This document shows, piece after piece, positions 52,855 to 63,082 of a DNA stretch of 64,000 bases. This DNA comes from Neobacillus terrae (GTDB taxonomy: Bacteria; Bacillota; Bacilli; Bacillales; Cytobacillaceae). Each line of letters begins with the position of its first letter. Within the stretch, counting starts at the first letter, position 1. The position numbers were made by a program, and so were the translations under genes. A model generated the notes under the pieces. The model worked only from the letters and a program-made list of their open reading frames with translations. It made no database searches and had not been told where the DNA came from. Where the stretch lies: contig NZ_JAAOEO010000003.1 in assembly GCF_011393025.1 (NCBI RefSeq), positions 248,001-312,000 on the forward strand, in the 5' to 3' direction.

Positions 52855-55314
52855 TTATTTGAACCAGGCATTAAAGTATCGTGTTGCTGCAACCGCATAA
52901 TCACCGCGGGTAATTTTCTTAGCGGGTTCAAATGATGCTTCTACTGTTGGCTTCAAATCATAAGGCCCCTGTTTGACATTAAAGGCTGCATTAAGAATGT
53001 TTAAATCCAGAGCCAGCTGTACATAGCCTTTTAATGAATCCGGAATACTTGCACTGTCTTTTAGCGTAATCCTTTCATCTTTATATTGAACGGTTACATC
53101 ACCAGTGAAATTCTTGGCATCTTTCTCAAGACCCATAGCCTGAATCAGTGAGTATGCCAAATCAAGCTTTGTAACGCCTGCAAGCGGATTAAAATTACCG
53201 GAGGAATCAAGCTGCATAACTCCGTTTTGAGTCTGGAACTGATCTCGGATAGCGGCACCCTTTCCAACAACAGCCTGAGCATATGGAAAATCTGCTCCTG
53301 TCACGTCTTTGACAACTGTTGCCTGGCTTTGCCGGATTCCTGTTCCCATTACCAGATAACGGGCCAATTCCTTTTTCAAAAGTGTCTGGCCAGGCTTGTA
53401 GGTGCCATCTGCATAACCATCCACAAGTCTTTCGCTTACGGCCATCTTGATTGCATCTTCTGCGCCGTTTCCTGAAATATCATTTAAACCGGTAAAGCCG
53501 CTTACTTTTGAAAATGCCAATGTACCGTTTACTGTTTCTGGAAGTCCCACGCCAACCGGATTAGCTGCATCTCCATGCAGGCCTTGTACTTCAGCTTTCC
53601 ACTGCCCTGCTGCAGGTGAGTTAACTACAACCGTTCGGTCGGGATATAAAGTGAATAACAGGCTTACACCTGAACTGTATTGTGTTCCATCCGGAGCAGT
53701 CAAAATCAAATTCACCGGATTTCCGGTCTGGCCGAGCAGCCCATAGGCGTCAATTCTGGCAGACAGCTGTGAAACACCGCTCTGAACCGTAAAGGTATAA
53801 GCATTTGATCCGAGTGTAACCGGATTATAATCGACCTGGAAAGCAGTACGGTCAGTCGTTGAGTTTACGCTGCTGTTGAATTTTTGATAAGCATTTACAG
53901 TTTGACCGTATTTTTTCCCAAACATAACTGCATCAAGTGCATCATATGCATTTACATAGCCTGCTCCTGCCTCCCATGTTTCATAGCCAGGCATATTAGT
54001 AGCAGTATCCTGCAGAACCTGTTTGATTTCATCTGGAGTCAAAGTTGGTTTGGCTTCAAGCAGCAAGGCTGCAATGCCTGCTACATGGGGTGTTGCCATT
54101 GAGGTCCCACTCATGACCGTATAGTACGGCAGATATGCGGTTTCAATCATGTTCACATCATCTGTTGCGCCAAGAGAAGATACCGGTCCTACTACACGGG
54201 TTGAAATGATATTCACACCTGGTGCAGTAATCGTCGGACGATCTTCCCATTTCCATGTCTTACCGTCCATTTCAAATGTTCCGCCGACGCCTTTTGTACC
54301 TCGTGAGGAGAAGTCCGCCAGCTTTCCATTTACCTCACCTGCTGCTACAGAAATTACCCACGGAGCTTTAGCATATGGATTATGAGTATTTTCTCCAGGG
54401 CCTTCATTACCGGCCGCAAAGAGAACTGTCATGCCATGGTCATATGCAGCCTTACTGGCAATGTTGATCGGATCATTAGGATCAAAATCACCACTTGAGC
54501 CCCATGAATTTGTGATGATACGGATATTGTATTGTGTTTGGTGTGTAAGTGCATAATCGAAGCCGCCGATCCCATCCAGAACAAGAAGAGCTGCACCGGA
54601 TCCGTAACCAATCAAATTAGCTCCTGGTGCAACACCTTCATACTTTCCATTGGATGCTGCTCCTGTTCCGCCAACAATACCTGCCACATGGGTACCATGC
54701 CCTGAGTTATTGTCTGTATCTGGTACATTTTCTGTATATGTTACTGGTAAAAGTGTTGAATCAAGGCTGTTCAGATTGGTGCTTCCCAAAACGTTCTGTA
54801 CAAGGTGGCTGCCATACTGGAGATCCTTATGAGTTCCATCAACCCCGCTGTCATTGATAAGCACACCTACACCTTTTCCAGTAACAGGAAGGCCGCCGTT
54901 GGCTTTTTGCATGTTAGAATCTGTTCGGGCTTTGTCTACTCCAGTTTCGTTTGTAGCGTCATAGTTTGAATACGTAAGTTTCTTGTTTAGATAAATAGAC
55001 TTTACTCCTGGTGATGCCGCAAGCTTTGTAATTTGATCTTTCGTTGCTAATACACCTGCGATTGGCAATGCCTTCATGGAAACACCCTTGGTGATTCCGA
55101 GAGTGGAGAGCAAGTTAAGATTATCTTTTGTTGGTGTCCCTTGGCCATCAAAAGTAACAATAACCTCTAAAGCTCCTGTTGCACTTTCAAGCTGCTTCAG
55201 CAAGGAACCTTCTATAACAGCTCCTGCTGTTTCCGCTTTTGTTTTTGAAACCCCCGGCACAAACAATGAAACTAGTAAAATAAACGTAATAAATCCAGAA
55301 AGCCATTTTTTCAA
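52855..55314 (-). CDS. Secreted subtilisin-like serine protease with C-terminal SLH-type region
   Basis: This 819-residue exported protease has a signal peptide (residues 1 to about 28), an inhibitor I9-like propeptide (about 45-115), and an S8 catalytic domain with Asp155 (INDSGVDG), His206 (SGHGTHVAG), oxyanion Asn303 (AAGNEGP) and Ser405 (GTSMATPHVAG). A beta-rich domain (about 480-620) and three degenerate S-layer-homology repeats (VDGYADGTYKPGQTLLKKEL is the clearest) follow. The SLH region predicts retention on the wall through pyruvylated polymers. The start is TTG, eight bases after AAAGGGG. The substrate is unknown. Confidence 0.9.
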   Translation of the reverse strand: MKKWLSGFITFILLVSLFVPGVSKTKAETAGAVIEGSLLKQLESATGALEVIVTFDGQGTPTKDNLNLLSTLGITKGVSMKALPIAGVLATKDQITKLAASPGVKSIYLNKKLTYSNYDATNETGVDKARTDSNMQKANGGLPVTGKGVGVLINDSGVDGTHKDLQYGSHLVQNVLGSTNLNSLDSTLLPVTYTENVPDTDNNSGHGTHVAGIVGGTGAASNGKYEGVAPGANLIGYGSGAALLVLDGIGGFDYALTHQTQYNIRIITNSWGSSGDFDPNDPINIASKAAYDHGMTVLFAAGNEGPGENTHNPYAKAPWVISVAAGEVNGKLADFSSRGTKGVGGTFEMDGKTWKWEDRPTITAPGVNIISTRVVGPVSSLGATDDVNMIETAYLPYYTVMSGTSMATPHVAGIAALLLEAKPTLTPDEIKQVLQDTATNMPGYETWEAGAGYVNAYDALDAVMFGKKYGQTVNAYQKFNSSVNSTTDRTAFQVDYNPVTLGSNAYTFTVQSGVSQLSARIDAYGLLGQTGNPVNLILTAPDGTQYSSGVSLLFTLYPDRTVVVNSPAAGQWKAEVQGLHGDAANPVGVGLPETVNGTLAFSKVSGFTGLNDISGNGAEDAIKMAVSERLVDGYADGTYKPGQTLLKKELARYLVMGTGIRQSQATVVKDVTGADFPYAQAVVGKGAAIRDQFQTQNGVMQLDSSGNFNPLAGVTKLDLAYSLIQAMGLEKDAKNFTGDVTVQYKDERITLKDSASIPDSLKGYVQLALDLNILNAAFNVKQGPYDLKPTVEASFEPAKKITRGDYAVAATRYFNAWFK

Positions 55315-55455
55315 CTTCTAATCCCCTTTCAGTCATATACTTACTCAGTACCCATTTTCTTAAAATTCATAACTTTCAACCATTAAGCAAAGGGACTAAT
55401 TTTATTGAAAAAGGTACTATCTTTTTGTCGTACTAAAGTTGTATAGAAAAAGACA

Positions 55456-55486
55456 TGAAAAAAACCATACCTCTTAAAGGCATGGC
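55456..55486 (-). terminator. Terminator of the two-component operon
   Basis: On the minus strand CCATGCC pairs with GGTATGG (one G-T pair) and a T run follows. Confidence 0.7.
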
Positions 55487-55566
55487 ATTAATTTCATAAA
55501 CGATATGAATGGCTGAAGTATCCCGACTAGCTTTACTATCCACCATCAACCCTTGCGTCTTTCTAC

Positions 55567-56214
55567 TTATCCAAGCGGAACAAGCTGATTCTGTACGGCA
55601 TAGATAACGACCTGTGACCGGCTTTTAACTTCAAGCTTTTTAAAAATCTTGCTAACGTGGATTTTGACCGTTTTATCACTAATAAACAGACTTTTGGCAA
55701 TTTCTTTATTATTCATCCCTTGTACAAGGCACAGAAGAACTTCTTTCTCCCGTTCTGTCAGAATTGAATTTTTATTAACAGGCTCAGGTTCCTCCCTGAG
55801 CAGTTCAAAACTAAGAAACTTTTTTGTCATGGAAGGGTGAATAACCGAATGGCCTTTTGCAACAGAGCGGATTGCATCGACAACATTCTGAGACGGTGCA
55901 TCCTTCAGCAAATAACCATCGGCCCCTTCCCTAATTGCAGCCATGAAATATTCATCATGATCAAACATGGTTAACATTAATACCTTTACAGAAGGATAGG
56001 CCTTTTTTATTATACCCGTCACTTCTATACCGCTTTTTCCAGGAATATTTATATCCATTAAGATAACATCAGGCAGTAAAATCTCTGTCGCTGAAATCGC
56101 GTCATCACCTGACACTGCTTCGCCAACTACTTCTATATCCTCCTCCAGGCCGAGAATATTTTTCAGGCCGTCTCTCAGTACGGCATGGTCATCGACCAGC
56201 ATAAGCCTGATCAT
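55567..56214 (-). CDS. NarL/LuxR-type response regulator
   Basis: The 215-residue regulator has a receiver domain ([12 protein letters not shown], phosphoacceptor Asp in [12 protein letters not shown] near residue 53, Lys near 104) and a LuxR-type helix-turn-helix C-terminus ([43 protein letters not shown]). Its start lies 26 bp inside the kinase gene, so the pair is translationally coupled. DegU, LiaR and NarL belong to the same group; the regulon here is not evident. Confidence 0.93.
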   Translation of the reverse strand: MIRLMLVDDHAVLRDGLKNILGLEEDIEVVGEAVSGDDAISATEILLPDVILMDINIPGKSGIEVTGIIKKAYPSVKVLMLTMFDHDEYFMAAIREGADGYLLKDAPSQNVVDAIRSVAKGHSVIHPSMTKKFLSFELLREEPEPVNKNSILTEREKEVLLCLVQGMNNKEIAKSLFISDKTVKIHVSKIFKKLEVKSRSQVVIYAVQNQLVPLG

Positions 56215-58054
56215 TTAAAATACCTCCTTCAACCCCCATTTTAGGTACCGTTAAGGTAATTTCGGTTCCAGCTCCTTCTTTGCTGTCAATCTGAAGAGAA
56301 GCATGAATTTTTTCTGCAGCCTCATTCATATGAAGAATCCCAAAGTGAGGCTGCTTCTGGGCTTTTATCATAGCTTTAAACAATGAAAAACCAGAGCCAT
56401 TATCTTTCACTTTTAATAGCAATTGCTCCCTCTGATAGCTTAAAAGGATTTCCATCCGGGTTGCATTAGCATGCTTAATAGCATTTTGAACACTTTCCTG
56501 AAATGTATCAAAAATGATTTTTTCAGCCATAGAACTTAGTGGAAACTCAGTACCCCTGGTATCAAAAATAATATGGAAGGGCTGTATACTTTGAAGCGTT
56601 TTTATCCTTGAGGAAATGGCGGAAACCAAGCCTACCCTTTCTGTCGGATAAGGCCTCAAGGCGTAAATAGATTCCCTTACCTCCTTCAGACTATAGCGGA
56701 GCTTTTCCCTGCTCTCAAGAATAAGCCTGAGGGACTCGTCTGGCACTTTTACAAATTTCCTTTCAGCAGTTTCTAAATTCATAACAGCCGCAGCAAGCGA
56801 TTGGGCCACTCCGTCATGAATATCGCGGGCTATACGGTTTCGTTCTTCAAGAAGCATCCGTTTTTCCTGTTCCGCAAAAAGCCACTTTGTTTTGATAAGA
56901 ACGGCCAACTGATTGGCAAGAGTTGCTGCAGACTGTACATCTTCTGGGCTGAAGCTTTTTGTTCTGGTTCGGCCAAATACAAACAATCCTACAACTTCTT
57001 CATCAAGTACAAGCGGCGCATAAAGCAGGGTTTTAACCTGACTGCTGAAAAAATCAGCTGCAGGACCAGCTCCCTTTTCCCTGTTATGGCAAAGAAACAA
57101 CTCATTGATTTCGTTGAAAAAACGAGTGCGCTCGTCAAGCTGGCCCAAACTTTCTTCTACCAGTCCTGAAGCAAAACGCAGATTCCAGCCATCTCCTGCC
57201 TTTTTCCATAAAATCCACGCATCCACATCAATGAACTCCTGAAGATTTTCGGCCAAAAAATCGAGCCAATCCTTTGCTGCGATCTTTTTATTGAGTTCGG
57301 AAGAAATGCTGAATATGGCTTTTAATTTGGCTTTTTCCTTTTTTAATCTGACAATGATTGAGCCTAAAAGGGCGAGTGCTACAAGCGGTGAGAAAAAGAA
57401 GAAGAAGGAAAAAACATCAATTTCCCCACGGTTCTGACTTCCAAGGACATAAAAGAGGATCAAGTAAACGTATGAGACTATAAAGCTATTGCCTTCCTGA
57501 ATGGTTTTCTGCCGCCACGCCTTCCAGGTATATGGCTGGGGGCGAATTATCAGAATGAAATCAACTATGAGATTGTTAATAAGGTAGAAGGGGATAATTG
57601 TAAAAGTCAGATGCCAGATACCGGCCAGCAATCCAGACTGGATATGATCCAAATAAAGACCTTTAAAGTACTCTCCCGCCAAAAAAGCAATATATAGACT
57701 TGTCAGAAGCTGGGCGGGATTAAAAAAAACAATTCTTAAAGGCCTTCTTTTCGATAGATTAATAAGAAAGCTAACCATACCAAAAGCAAATATGGAAAAA
57801 TTCATGCCTTCCATTACATAAATAGCATATACAAGGGGGAAGGAAATGGCGGTATGACCTTTCGAAACCGGCATAGGATATAAATCAACAATAACCAAAA
57901 ACAGTACAAGCAGTCCAAAAATAAGCCCTTCCCTCGGAACTCCTATTTTTAGGACCCCTTCCTGGATAAAAATCGACCCGCCAATCATTGAAATAAACAA
58001 CAGGGATAAACGGGATAGCTGTTCCGAACGCACTCCCCAAGAAAAACTAATCAT
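56189..58054 (-). CDS. Membrane sensor histidine kinase (HisKA_3, GAF)
   Basis: The 621-residue kinase has about seven or eight N-terminal membrane segments (to residue about 240), a GAF-like domain (about 260-385), a HisKA_3 dimerization domain with the phosphoacceptor in [17 protein letters not shown], and an HATPase domain ([16 protein letters not shown]). This is the NarL-group kinase plan, with a long membrane sensor as in ComP. The ATG follows GGAGAGGG. It is transcribed with the response regulator. Confidence 0.9.
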   Translation of the reverse strand: MISFSWGVRSEQLSRLSLLFISMIGGSIFIQEGVLKIGVPREGLIFGLLVLFLVIVDLYPMPVSKGHTAISFPLVYAIYVMEGMNFSIFAFGMVSFLINLSKRRPLRIVFFNPAQLLTSLYIAFLAGEYFKGLYLDHIQSGLLAGIWHLTFTIIPFYLINNLIVDFILIIRPQPYTWKAWRQKTIQEGNSFIVSYVYLILFYVLGSQNRGEIDVFSFFFFFSPLVALALLGSIIVRLKKEKAKLKAIFSISSELNKKIAAKDWLDFLAENLQEFIDVDAWILWKKAGDGWNLRFASGLVEESLGQLDERTRFFNEINELFLCHNREKGAGPAADFFSSQVKTLLYAPLVLDEEVVGLFVFGRTRTKSFSPEDVQSAATLANQLAVLIKTKWLFAEQEKRMLLEERNRIARDIHDGVAQSLAAAVMNLETAERKFVKVPDESLRLILESREKLRYSLKEVRESIYALRPYPTERVGLVSAISSRIKTLQSIQPFHIIFDTRGTEFPLSSMAEKIIFDTFQESVQNAIKHANATRMEILLSYQREQLLLKVKDNGSGFSLFKAMIKAQKQPHFGILHMNEAAEKIHASLQIDSKEGAGTEITLTVPKMGVEGGILNDQAYAGR

Positions 58055-58517
58055 AGTCCCTCTCCTATATTTCCAAATTTTCTGTTAATTATAATGTACT
58101 TCAAAAGTAGTAGAAAGACAAATTAGAAGGATAATAATTTTTCAAGGAAAAAACCCAGACTAGTCGAATGTTATTACACTGACCAATGCTGGGAAAAACC
58201 TTATATGGTTTGTTTCCTTTATTATCACAAACTGCCGCTTGCTTTCCTATTCAGCAAATGGAATATCCTTGATAGTACTTTGGAAGTAATTATCTTTTGA
58301 AAGACTGAAGAAATTGTCATCCCATTGTCAATCTTTTTAATTATACCTCGGTTAAAATTTTGGAAATAAGGATTATTCTTGAAATATATGACGTAAGAAT
58401 TTGTGAGATTTTTGTCTTTTGTAAGATTTCTGCTCTATTTGAAAATCGGACATTCAATTGCAAACATATATAAACACATAGGGCATTAAAAAATGCTGTT
58501 TGAAGGAGAAATGCCTA
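58055..58517. other. Gap between kinase and radical SAM gene
   Basis: About 460 AT-rich bases between divergent genes with no supported reading frame, repeat or clear hairpin. Both promoters should lie here, but I could not assign them. Confidence 0.4.
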
Positions 58518-59912
58518 ATGATGTATGACTTTGTTTTTCTGCATGCTCCAAGCGTCTATGATTTTAGAAAAAATTCATTACTTGCTGGTCCTATAAGTGA
58601 TGTGGTTCCCTCATCTCCTGTTTTTGAGATGTATCCAATAGGAATAACAAGCATTGCCGATTACCTTGAACGCTACGGTCTTCGTGTGAAAATTATCAAC
58701 CTTGCGAATCGAATGCTGATGGATCAAAATTTCGATGTTGAAAAAAAATTAAGAAAGATTAAAACCAAAGCATTTGGGATTGTCCTCCATTGGCTTCCCC
58801 ATGCACATGGCAGTATTGAAATTGCTAGGATAATAAAAAAACTCCATCCAGAAACCCCTGTTATTTTTGGAGGCCTGTCGGCTACCTATTTCCACAAGGA
58901 ATTAATTGAATATCCCTTTATTGACTTTGTCATGAGAGGAGATTCTACTGAAAAGCTTATGCTTCTATTGTTAAATAAGCTTGAAACAAGAGAAACCGAC
59001 TACGAAGAGATTCCGAACCTTACGTGGAAAAAGGACAATAAACCTGGCTTTAATCCGCTTACGTATGTTCCGGACAATTTAGACGACCTTGATGTTCCCG
59101 GATACAGATATACAATTAAATCCGTCTTCAAATATAAAAATTTTCTTGACCCTCTCCCCTATAACGGCTGGCTCCAATATCCTAACACTGCACTGCTGAC
59201 CGCACGCGGCTGCACACAAAGCTGTCTCATATGCGGCGGGTCGAAGGAGGCCTATTTGCAAAATTGCGGCCGTAAATCTCTGGCACTAAGGTCACCCGCA
59301 AAGCTTGCTGAGGATATCCAGTTTATTCAGCGTTTCAGCCGTGCGCCCATCTTCATTCTTCATGATATCCGTCAAGGCGGGCCAGAGTATGTAATCGAAT
59401 TTTTTTCGCTACTAAAAGATATGAAGCTTAAAAATGAAATCGTATTTGAATTATTCCAATATGCAGATGAAGAGTTTTTTAGGCAATTACATGATGCAGT
59501 TCCAAAGTATAGCATCGAGATTACGCTCGAAACACATGACGAAAAGCTAAGAAAGCTAAACGGAAAATTCCACTGTACAAATGATAAGGTAATAGATACA
59601 TTGAATTTCGTATTAAAGCATGATTGTAATAAAATTGATCTTTTTTTCATGGTGGGAATTCCCGGGCAAACCTATCAAAGTGCTCTAGATAATATTGATT
59701 TCTGTGAAACTATTCACCTAAACTGCAATAAGGATTCGCGTCTTTTTTATTTCGTGGCCCCTCTCGCACCCTTTCTCGATCCCGCAAGCACTGCCTTTGA
59801 ATACCCTGAAAAATATGGCTATAAAAGGTTTTGCTATTCACTTGAAGATCACCGTGCGGCCATTGCACAGCCCTCCTGGAAGCATATGCTCAGCTATGAA
59901 CAAATGAGATGA
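58518..59912 (+). CDS. B12-binding radical SAM protein (5' part of a frameshifted gene)
   Basis: The 464-codon frame has an N-terminal cobalamin-binding-like Rossmann domain (YPIGITSIADYLERYG, VIFGGLSATYFHKELIEY, DFVMRGDSTEKL) and a radical SAM core with CTQSCLIC (Cys232, Cys236, Cys239) for the [4Fe-4S] cluster. It resembles the uncharacterised TIGR04190-type family. The start ATG is nine bases after AAGGAG. It ends abruptly at 59912 where the next frame continues a plausible C-terminus, so the gene is probably split by a one-base deletion. Function unknown. Confidence 0.75.
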   Translation: MMYDFVFLHAPSVYDFRKNSLLAGPISDVVPSSPVFEMYPIGITSIADYLERYGLRVKIINLANRMLMDQNFDVEKKLRKIKTKAFGIVLHWLPHAHGSIEIARIIKKLHPETPVIFGGLSATYFHKELIEYPFIDFVMRGDSTEKLMLLLLNKLETRETDYEEIPNLTWKKDNKPGFNPLTYVPDNLDDLDVPGYRYTIKSVFKYKNFLDPLPYNGWLQYPNTALLTARGCTQSCLICGGSKEAYLQNCGRKSLALRSPAKLAEDIQFIQRFSRAPIFILHDIRQGGPEYVIEFFSLLKDMKLKNEIVFELFQYADEEFFRQLHDAVPKYSIEITLETHDEKLRKLNGKFHCTNDKVIDTLNFVLKHDCNKIDLFFMVGIPGQTYQSALDNIDFCETIHLNCNKDSRLFYFVAPLAPFLDPASTAFEYPEKYGYKRFCYSLEDHRAAIAQPSWKHMLSYEQMR

Positions 59913-60304
59913 CCAGGGATGATATTGTCAATGCCACCTATGCTGCAGCCAGCAAACTAAATAAGTTTAAACTGCAGCACAGACTTATTGATCATGAAGG
60001 ATATCTGGACATAGATTCTAAGATTCAAAGATCCATGGAGTACATTAAAAAAATTGACCAACTTCTATCACTTTCACCGGAACTCCACTCGGTAGAGCTT
60101 GTGAAAATCAAAAAAGAAATAGAAGAATTAAACCGGCACAGCATCTGTGGTAAAAATGAATTGAAATGGGAAGTACAGAAAAACTATGCCAATATTTTTT
60201 CCCTTGCAATCGTTGGATTGGAACTTCTTTATAAGGACTATGCGATTAAAGTTAAGAAACAAATACATCCCGGGTCACGTCATGAGATTAAACTTCATGT
60301 ATAA
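59909..60304 (+). pseudogene. Probable C-terminal part of the frameshifted radical SAM gene
   Basis: The 131-codon frame starts MTRDDIVNATYAAASKLNKFK and is mainly helical. It overlaps the previous frame by ATGA with no ribosome-binding site of its own. Adding one A in the GAACAA at about 59899 would join the frames as YETNEMTRDDIV, which looks like an uninterrupted protein of about 595 residues. Alternatively it is a small, translationally coupled helper protein. Confidence 0.5.
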
Positions 60305-60308
60305 CTGA

Positions 60309-60332
60309 GGAACCTTCAAGGGTTCTTTTTTT
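60309..60332 (+). terminator. Terminator after the radical SAM locus
   Basis: GAACC pairs with GGTTC over six bases, followed by seven T. Confidence 0.7.
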
Positions 60333-60386
60333 CATCCTCTTTTCGTACCTTTTATTGCTCTTTTCTGTATTTTTTCAATTAGCGTC

Positions 60387-60540
60387 TATTCGACAGCTTG
60401 CATCAATACCTAGGGCTTCCGGTCCGAATATGGGGCCTATTCGGACTGCTTGCGTTAATCCCGGGAGTTCCGTGTCCGAATGCAAGGTTTATGCGGACTG
60501 CCTGTGTAGGTCCTAAGGAGTCTTGTCCGAATCCCGCTCA
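60387..60540. repeat. Three-copy 52-nt tandem repeat
   Basis: Units begin TATTCGAC (60387), TATTCGGAC (60439) and TATGCGGAC (60490), and each contains GTCCGAA near its end. Within unit 2, ATTCGGAC and GTCCGAAT are inverted, so each unit can form a stem. It is the only structure in the gene-free stretch 60333-60730. Confidence 0.5.
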
Positions 60541-60730
60541 CTGTGAGTGATACAGGTCCAAGGACCCACATACCTGAATCTATTCTCCTGAAAAGTTTAG
60601 ATCCCATAGCCTCCTCTTCAAAAACTTCCTTCCTATAAGATTTTTCCACATTTCAGTTAGTAAGATTATTATCTAGCATTCAGGGTAACTAAGTACTATG
60701 CACCAATATAGAGAGGAGATTTATCAAAGC

Positions 60731-61513
60731 ATGAAAATGAGATTATTGCTTTTGGTTTTCGGCTTACTATTTACTGGCTTACTGTCCGGATGCGCCAAAA
60801 AAGATAAACTTGCCGATGGGACAGAGCTGATTGATAAAGATACATTTGTTTTTTCGGCTTCAGGTGAATTCAAGCCTTTTAGTTACGTGAAAAATGACGA
60901 CCTTTCCATGACCGGATTTGATATAGAGGTCGGTAATGCAATTGCTAAAGATCTCGGCTTAAAGCCTGTTCAAAAGAGAATGAAATTTAAGGGCATAGTT
61001 GAAGGGATTAAAACTGGACGTGCTGATGCAGCTGTTGCCAGCCACACCATCAATCCGCTTCGTGCAAAACACGTCCTTTTCTCAACTCCTTATTATTATT
61101 CAGGACCGCAGATTTTCACCCGTCCAGACAGCAAAATCAAGACTGTCGATGATCTAAAGGGGAAAGAAGTGGCTGTTGCAAAAGGTTCAACATATGCGGA
61201 TACCGCAAAAAAATATACAAGCAATATTAAAATGTACGATAGTGATATAACCGCTTTGAAGGCCTTAAGTATTGGAAGACATGATGCTGTTATTACAGAC
61301 TTTGTCACTGGTAAAAGCGCGGCAAAAGAAGGTTTCAAGATAAAAGGGCAGCAATTAATTGAACGAAGTGAACAGGCCGTTGTCATCTCCAAGGACAACC
61401 CTCAATTGCTGAAACGGGTAAACGAAGCACTTGAACATCTTCGCAAAAATGGCACATTAAGCAGAATTTCCAAAAAATATTTTGGTGAAGACATTACCAC
61501 TAAACCAGAATAA
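60731..61513 (+). CDS. Amino-acid ABC transporter, substrate-binding lipoprotein
   Basis: This is the extracellular binding protein of a polar amino-acid uptake system. A lipoprotein signal ends in LLSGC (Cys21 lipidated). The SBP_bac_3 domain follows (FVFSASGEFKPFSY, MTGFDIEVGNAIAKDLG, GRADAAVASHTIN, VDDLKGKEVAVAKGSTY, AVITDFVTG). The start was set at the ATG after GAGGAG (12 bases); the frame extends 11 codons upstream. The ligand could be cystine, arginine, glutamine or similar; the sequence does not decide. Confidence 0.9.
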   Translation: MKMRLLLLVFGLLFTGLLSGCAKKDKLADGTELIDKDTFVFSASGEFKPFSYVKNDDLSMTGFDIEVGNAIAKDLGLKPVQKRMKFKGIVEGIKTGRADAAVASHTINPLRAKHVLFSTPYYYSGPQIFTRPDSKIKTVDDLKGKEVAVAKGSTYADTAKKYTSNIKMYDSDITALKALSIGRHDAVITDFVTGKSAAKEGFKIKGQQLIERSEQAVVISKDNPQLLKRVNEALEHLRKNGTLSRISKKYFGEDITTKPE

Positions 61514-61571
61514 ATTAGCTTTTAAATCAAAAGAAACTATCTGATAGTTAAATAGAAAGGAAGTTGTTACA

Positions 61572-62237
61572 TTGCCTAGTTTTTCGCACTTTTTCGAAAC
61601 TCTTGTAAGCAACAAGGGACTGTTCATCGATGCGATGCTGCTAACTTTAAAGCTTACTGCTGTATCCATCCTGTTTGGAATTATCATTGGATTATTTTTC
61701 GCACTATTAAAAATCTCACGCAGTAAAATTCTCAGTTTTATTTCAGATGCCTACGTGTATCTGGTTCGAGGAACACCACTAATTGTACAGATTTTCATTT
61801 TATACTTTGGTATTAGCGGAATTTTCCTCATCCCTGACTTCTGGGCTGCAGCACTAGCATTGGCTTTTCATAACGGCGCCTATATTGCAGAGATTTTCCG
61901 CGGAACGATTCAATCAATTGATAAAGGACAAATGGAAGCAGGCCGTTCTCTAGGTATGTCAAAGGGACTGGCTATGCGCCGGATTATTTTACCACAAGCG
62001 TTTAGGCGTGCACTTCCGCCTCTTGGCAACCAATTTATTATTGGCCTTAAAGACTCATCACTTGCTGCCTTTATTTCAATGAACGAATTATTCAATGTTG
62101 CAACAACACTTGGATCAAATAACTTTGACGAAATGACCTATCTGCTGATCGTAGCAGTTTATTATCTTGTACTGGTGGCATTGCTGACGATTATTGTAAG
62201 GCTTTTCGAAAATCGATTAGCAGTCAGCGACCGATAG
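61572..62237 (+). CDS. Amino-acid ABC transporter permease
   Basis: The 221-residue HisM/GlnP-type permease has about five membrane helices and the EAA loop (EAGRSLGMSKGLAMRRIILPQAFRRALPPLGNQF) that contacts the ATPase, preceded by YVYLVRGTPLIVQIFILYFG. TTG was taken as start, eight bases after AAAGGAAG. It lies between binding protein and ATPase genes; only one permease gene is present, so it probably works as a homodimer. Confidence 0.92.
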   Translation: MPSFSHFFETLVSNKGLFIDAMLLTLKLTAVSILFGIIIGLFFALLKISRSKILSFISDAYVYLVRGTPLIVQIFILYFGISGIFLIPDFWAAALALAFHNGAYIAEIFRGTIQSIDKGQMEAGRSLGMSKGLAMRRIILPQAFRRALPPLGNQFIIGLKDSSLAAFISMNELFNVATTLGSNNFDEMTYLLIVAVYYLVLVALLTIIVRLFENRLAVSDR

Positions 62238-62248
62238 GAGGACTTTAA

Positions 62249-62992
62249 ATGACCACAAGAGAAATGATAAAAATTGAAAATTTAAATAAATCATTTGGTG
62301 ATTTGCATGTTTTAAAAAATATCAATTTGGAAGTCTTTGAAAGTGATGTTGTTTGCCTTATTGGAGCCAGCGGATCCGGAAAAAGCACACTCCTCCGCTG
62401 CCTTAACTTTTTGGAAAAAAAGGATAATGGTAACATTATCATTGAAGGGGAAGAGATTACCCGAAGTACGCATGATATTAATGAAATTCGCCAAAAGGTT
62501 GGAATGGTATTTCAGCATTTTAATCTTTTTCCACATATGACTGTATTGGAAAATATCATTGAAGCACCTGTACATGTCAAAAAGGTTTCAAAACAGGAAG
62601 CAATAGAGGAAGCTAAGGTACTTCTGTCCAAGGTTGGACTGGGCGACAAGGCTGACGTTTATCCAAGTAAATTGTCCGGAGGCCAAAAACAGCGTGTGGC
62701 CATTGCCAGGGCTTTGGCAATGAAACCGGATATTATGTTGTTTGATGAACCCACATCCGCTCTTGACCCCGAGCTTGTAGGTGAAGTACTGGCAACAATG
62801 AAGGAACTGGCTGAGGATGGAATGACAATGGTTGTCGTTACCCATGAAATGGGCTTTGCCAGAGAGGTTGCGGATTGGATTATTTATATGAACGATGGCA
62901 TGATTATTGAAAAAGGACATCCTGAGGAATTCTTTGAAAACCCTAAAGAAGAACGAACGAGGGAATTCCTAAGTACTACCCAGTTAAAATAA
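62249..62992 (+). CDS. Amino-acid ABC transporter ATP-binding protein
   Basis: The 247-residue GlnQ/ArtP-type ATPase has Walker [17 protein letters not shown]-loop [16 protein letters not shown], signature [19 protein letters not shown], Walker [16 protein letters not shown] and the H-loop [14 protein letters not shown] lies just before the ATG, 12 bp after the permease stop. With the two preceding genes it forms one uptake operon that ends in a strong terminator. Confidence 0.94.
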   Translation: MTTREMIKIENLNKSFGDLHVLKNINLEVFESDVVCLIGASGSGKSTLLRCLNFLEKKDNGNIIIEGEEITRSTHDINEIRQKVGMVFQHFNLFPHMTVLENIIEAPVHVKKVSKQEAIEEAKVLLSKVGLGDKADVYPSKLSGGQKQRVAIARALAMKPDIMLFDEPTSALDPELVGEVLATMKELAEDGMTMVVVTHEMGFAREVADWIIYMNDGMIIEKGHPEEFFENPKEERTREFLSTTQLK

Positions 62993-63038
62993 AACAAATA
63001 CAAGGGCCGGAATCGCTTCCGGCCCTTGTATTTGTTTT
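62991..63038. terminator. Bidirectional terminator of the amino-acid and branched-chain operons
   Basis: A 22-bp perfect inverted repeat with a TCGC loop, T runs on both sides. Confidence 0.92.
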
Positions 63039-63082
63039 AATATTGTATTGGATTATTGTTTATCTCATTCGCTGGGCAAATT

